Positions 6,486 through 7,155 of a DNA stretch of 7,155 bases are shown in pieces. The notes under the pieces are model-generated. The model was not told the DNA's origin. It saw only the letters and a list, made by a program, of their open reading frames with translations, and searched no databases. Origin of the DNA: Candidatus Woesearchaeota archaeon (GTDB lineage Archaea; Nanobdellota; Nanobdellia; Woesearchaeales; ARS49); assembly GCA_016203265.1 (NCBI GenBank), contig JACQNB010000089.1, positions 1-7,155 on the forward strand. Reading direction: 5' to 3'. Within the stretch, counting starts at the first letter, position 1. Every line of letters begins with the position of its first letter. Position numbers and translations under genes: made by a program.

Positions 6486-6702
6486 GCACGGCGACGTGCT
6501 CGACTTTCACGAACTTCAAAAGATCAGGACGTTCTTTCTTGTCCATCAAGCACAATTCAATGACTTCCTTGATACGCGCGAGCGCTTGTTTGATGGTCTT
6601 GCCTTGCGTGACGCAACCTCTCAAACTCGGAACTTTCACGACATACCAGCCATCCTCATCCTGCTCGATGAGCACGGTGAAGTTATAGACCTTGGTCTTC
6701 AT
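6478..6702 (-). CDS. hicB: HicB-type antitoxin, short form
   Basis: The protein has 74 residues beginning MKTKVYNFTVLIEQDEDGWY. It has the partial RNase H-like HicB fold: a first strand, the DEDGWYVVKVPSLRGCVTQG signature (15-34), then a KTIKQALARIKEVIELCL helix (35-52). The C-terminal helix-turn-helix or ribbon-helix-helix domain found in longer HicB proteins is absent, so DNA-binding autoregulation is not obvious. The ATG at 6702 is chosen because the family domain begins there and a TATA box lies 27 nt upstream. An in-frame GTG at 6741 with a strong GGAGGTG (6746-6752) would add 13 residues and is a real alternative. The gene overlaps hicA by 8 nt, so the pair is co-translated. Confidence 0.87.
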   Translation of the reverse strand: MKTKVYNFTVLIEQDEDGWYVVKVPSLRGCVTQGKTIKQALARIKEVIELCLMDKKERPDLLKFVKVEHVAVRA

Positions 6703-6724
6703 GATTGCTGAGACGTCTTTTGGA

Positions 6725-6733
6725 CTTATTAAG
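6725..6733 (-). promoter_or_regulatory. TATA-like box of hicBA (leaderless)
   Basis: The minus strand reads CTTAATAAG, centred 27 nt upstream of the hicB ATG at 6702. It has the same spacing as the boxes of the sigma-like and zinc-ribbon genes. Confidence 0.55.
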
Positions 6734-6792
6734 TTTTGCACGTTGCACCTCCGAGAAACCATGAGCGTTTGTATTTTAGGTGCGTTGCGGTC

Positions 6793-6814
6793 AAAAAACC
6801 GGAAGGTTTCCGGT
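6793..6814 (-). terminator. Hairpin plus T-run, intrinsic-type terminator
   Basis: On the minus strand, ACCGGAA-ACC-TTCCGGT forms a perfect 7-bp stem with a 3-nt loop, and the last stem T begins a run of six T. It would end transcripts coming from lonB, or from the putative promoter at about 6884, before hicB. Confidence 0.5.
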
Positions 6815-6818
6815 GCAA

Positions 6819-6834
6819 CCGGAAGAACCACGGA
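6819..6834. repeat. 16-bp direct repeat, copy 1
   Basis: CCGGAAGAACCACGGA occurs here and again, identically, at 6851-6866. The period is 32 bp, about three helical turns. A third partial match (CCGGAAG) starts at 6799 inside the terminator-like hairpin. Confidence 0.7.
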
Positions 6835-6850
6835 TGTATTTAAGAATGCT

Positions 6851-6866
6851 CCGGAAGAACCACGGA
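6851..6866. repeat. 16-bp direct repeat, copy 2
   Basis: This is an identical copy of the element at 6819-6834, lying between the lonB stop and the hicB promoter region. It may be a paired protein-binding site or part of an RNA element. Confidence 0.7.
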
Positions 6867-6886
6867 AAAGAGAAACCGTTCTTTAT

Positions 6887-6893
6887 AAAAAAA
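6887..6893 (-). terminator. T7 tract immediately after lonB
   Basis: Seven consecutive T on the minus strand directly follow the lonB TGA stop. Oligo-T runs on the coding strand terminate archaeal RNA polymerase. The run continues into TTTATAAAG, which could double as a TATA box for a downstream transcript. Confidence 0.45.
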
Positions 6894-7155
6894 TCACGCG
6901 CCCTGCATCTGCTTCAGAATGCTCTCTTTGCCCGTCCAGTCCAGCGCTTCCTTCAGCACCTGCAAAATTGTCTCGACGGGGATGATGACGATCTTCTTCA
7001 GGCGTTCGGGCGTCAGCACGATGTCCTGCAGGTTTGACTTAGGAACAATCACTTTCTTGATGCCGGCATCAATGGCCGCCTCGATCTTCGCGGAAACGCC
7101 ACCGATGGGCAACACGTCGCCGCGCACCGACAAGGAACCCGTCATCGCATACTCC
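6894..7155 (-). CDS. lonB: Archaeal LonB ATP-dependent protease, C-terminal end (5' part outside window)
   Basis: The 86 complete codons before the stop read [20 protein letters not shown] and onward. This is the end of the Lon protease domain. The [10 protein letters not shown] segment carries the lysine of the Ser-Lys catalytic dyad; the serine lies upstream, beyond the window. The following [12 protein letters not shown] strand and turn is typical of the archaeal membrane-anchored LonB type. The protein ends after a short amphipathic helix ([11 protein letters not shown]). LonB degrades unfolded and regulatory proteins at the membrane. Lon proteases are known to degrade antitoxins in bacteria, so its position upstream of hicBA is worth noting, but a functional tie here is only a possibility. 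The ATG at 7145 is an internal methionine, not the start. Confidence 0.9.
   Translation of the reverse strand, partial: EYAMTGSLSVRGDVLPIGGVSAKIEAAIDAGIKKVIVPKSNLQDIVLTPERLKKIVIIPVETILQVLKEALDWTGKESILKQMQGA

Noticed and set aside
6703..6831. N-terminal extension of hicB to 6831 (43 extra residues)
   Set aside because: The extension would cross the terminator-like hairpin and the TATA box, and the family domain starts at the ATG at 6702.
6881..6893. TATA-like CTTTATAAAAAA on the plus strand
   Set aside because: It would drive only transcription antisense to lonB, and no plausible plus-strand gene follows; the same bases are better explained as the oligo-T terminator of lonB.
1..7155. CRISPR array, tRNA or rRNA genes, insertion sequence ends
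   Set aside because: Read by eye on both strands: no regularly spaced repeat-spacer pattern, no tRNA cloverleaf signatures, and no transposase or terminal inverted repeats were seen.

Overview
The window looks like a piece of a G+C-rich archaeal chromosome, probably from a DPANN-type lineage. Four observations point to archaea. Three minus-strand genes (hicB, the sigma-like gene and the zinc-ribbon gene) each have an archaeal TATA-like box centred 27-28 nt before the ATG, which is leaderless promoter spacing. A TFIIB-type zinc ribbon is present. The right edge carries the end of an archaeal-type Lon protease. The left half encodes a sequon-rich surface glycoprotein. The exact phylum cannot be settled from this window.

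Left half, plus strand (1-5163): three tightly packed genes that read as one operon. The first is the 3' part of a very large secreted, membrane-anchored glycoprotein with tandem Ig-like modules, a Ser/Gly linker, a TPR-like helical stalk, one transmembrane helix and a cytoplasmic coiled-coil tail. The second is a smaller secreted, membrane-anchored protein that repeats the stalk, membrane helix and tail plan of the first. The third is a six-helix membrane protein that overlaps the second by ATGA and resembles ECF transporter S components. Together they look like a cell-envelope assembly whose two anchored proteins may pair through related stalks and tails.

Junction (5150-5330): a minus-strand reading frame with no ATG or GTG start and lower G+C. 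It matches the C-terminal end of the RecA/KaiC-like ATPase proteins common in archaea and is probably a remnant.

Right half, minus strand (7155 down to 5331): the C-terminus of LonB; an intergenic stretch with a 16-bp direct repeat and a terminator-like hairpin; an overlapping hicB-hicA toxin-antitoxin pair; a bacterial-type sigma-70-family protein of 199 residues; and a 64-residue stand-alone TFB-type zinc ribbon. The last pair is the most interesting part of the window. A bacterial-style initiation factor sits beside the RNA-polymerase-docking module of the archaeal one, both under archaeal promoters. The sigma protein keeps its polymerase-binding and DNA-melting signatures, but several of its -10 and -35 reading positions are changed.
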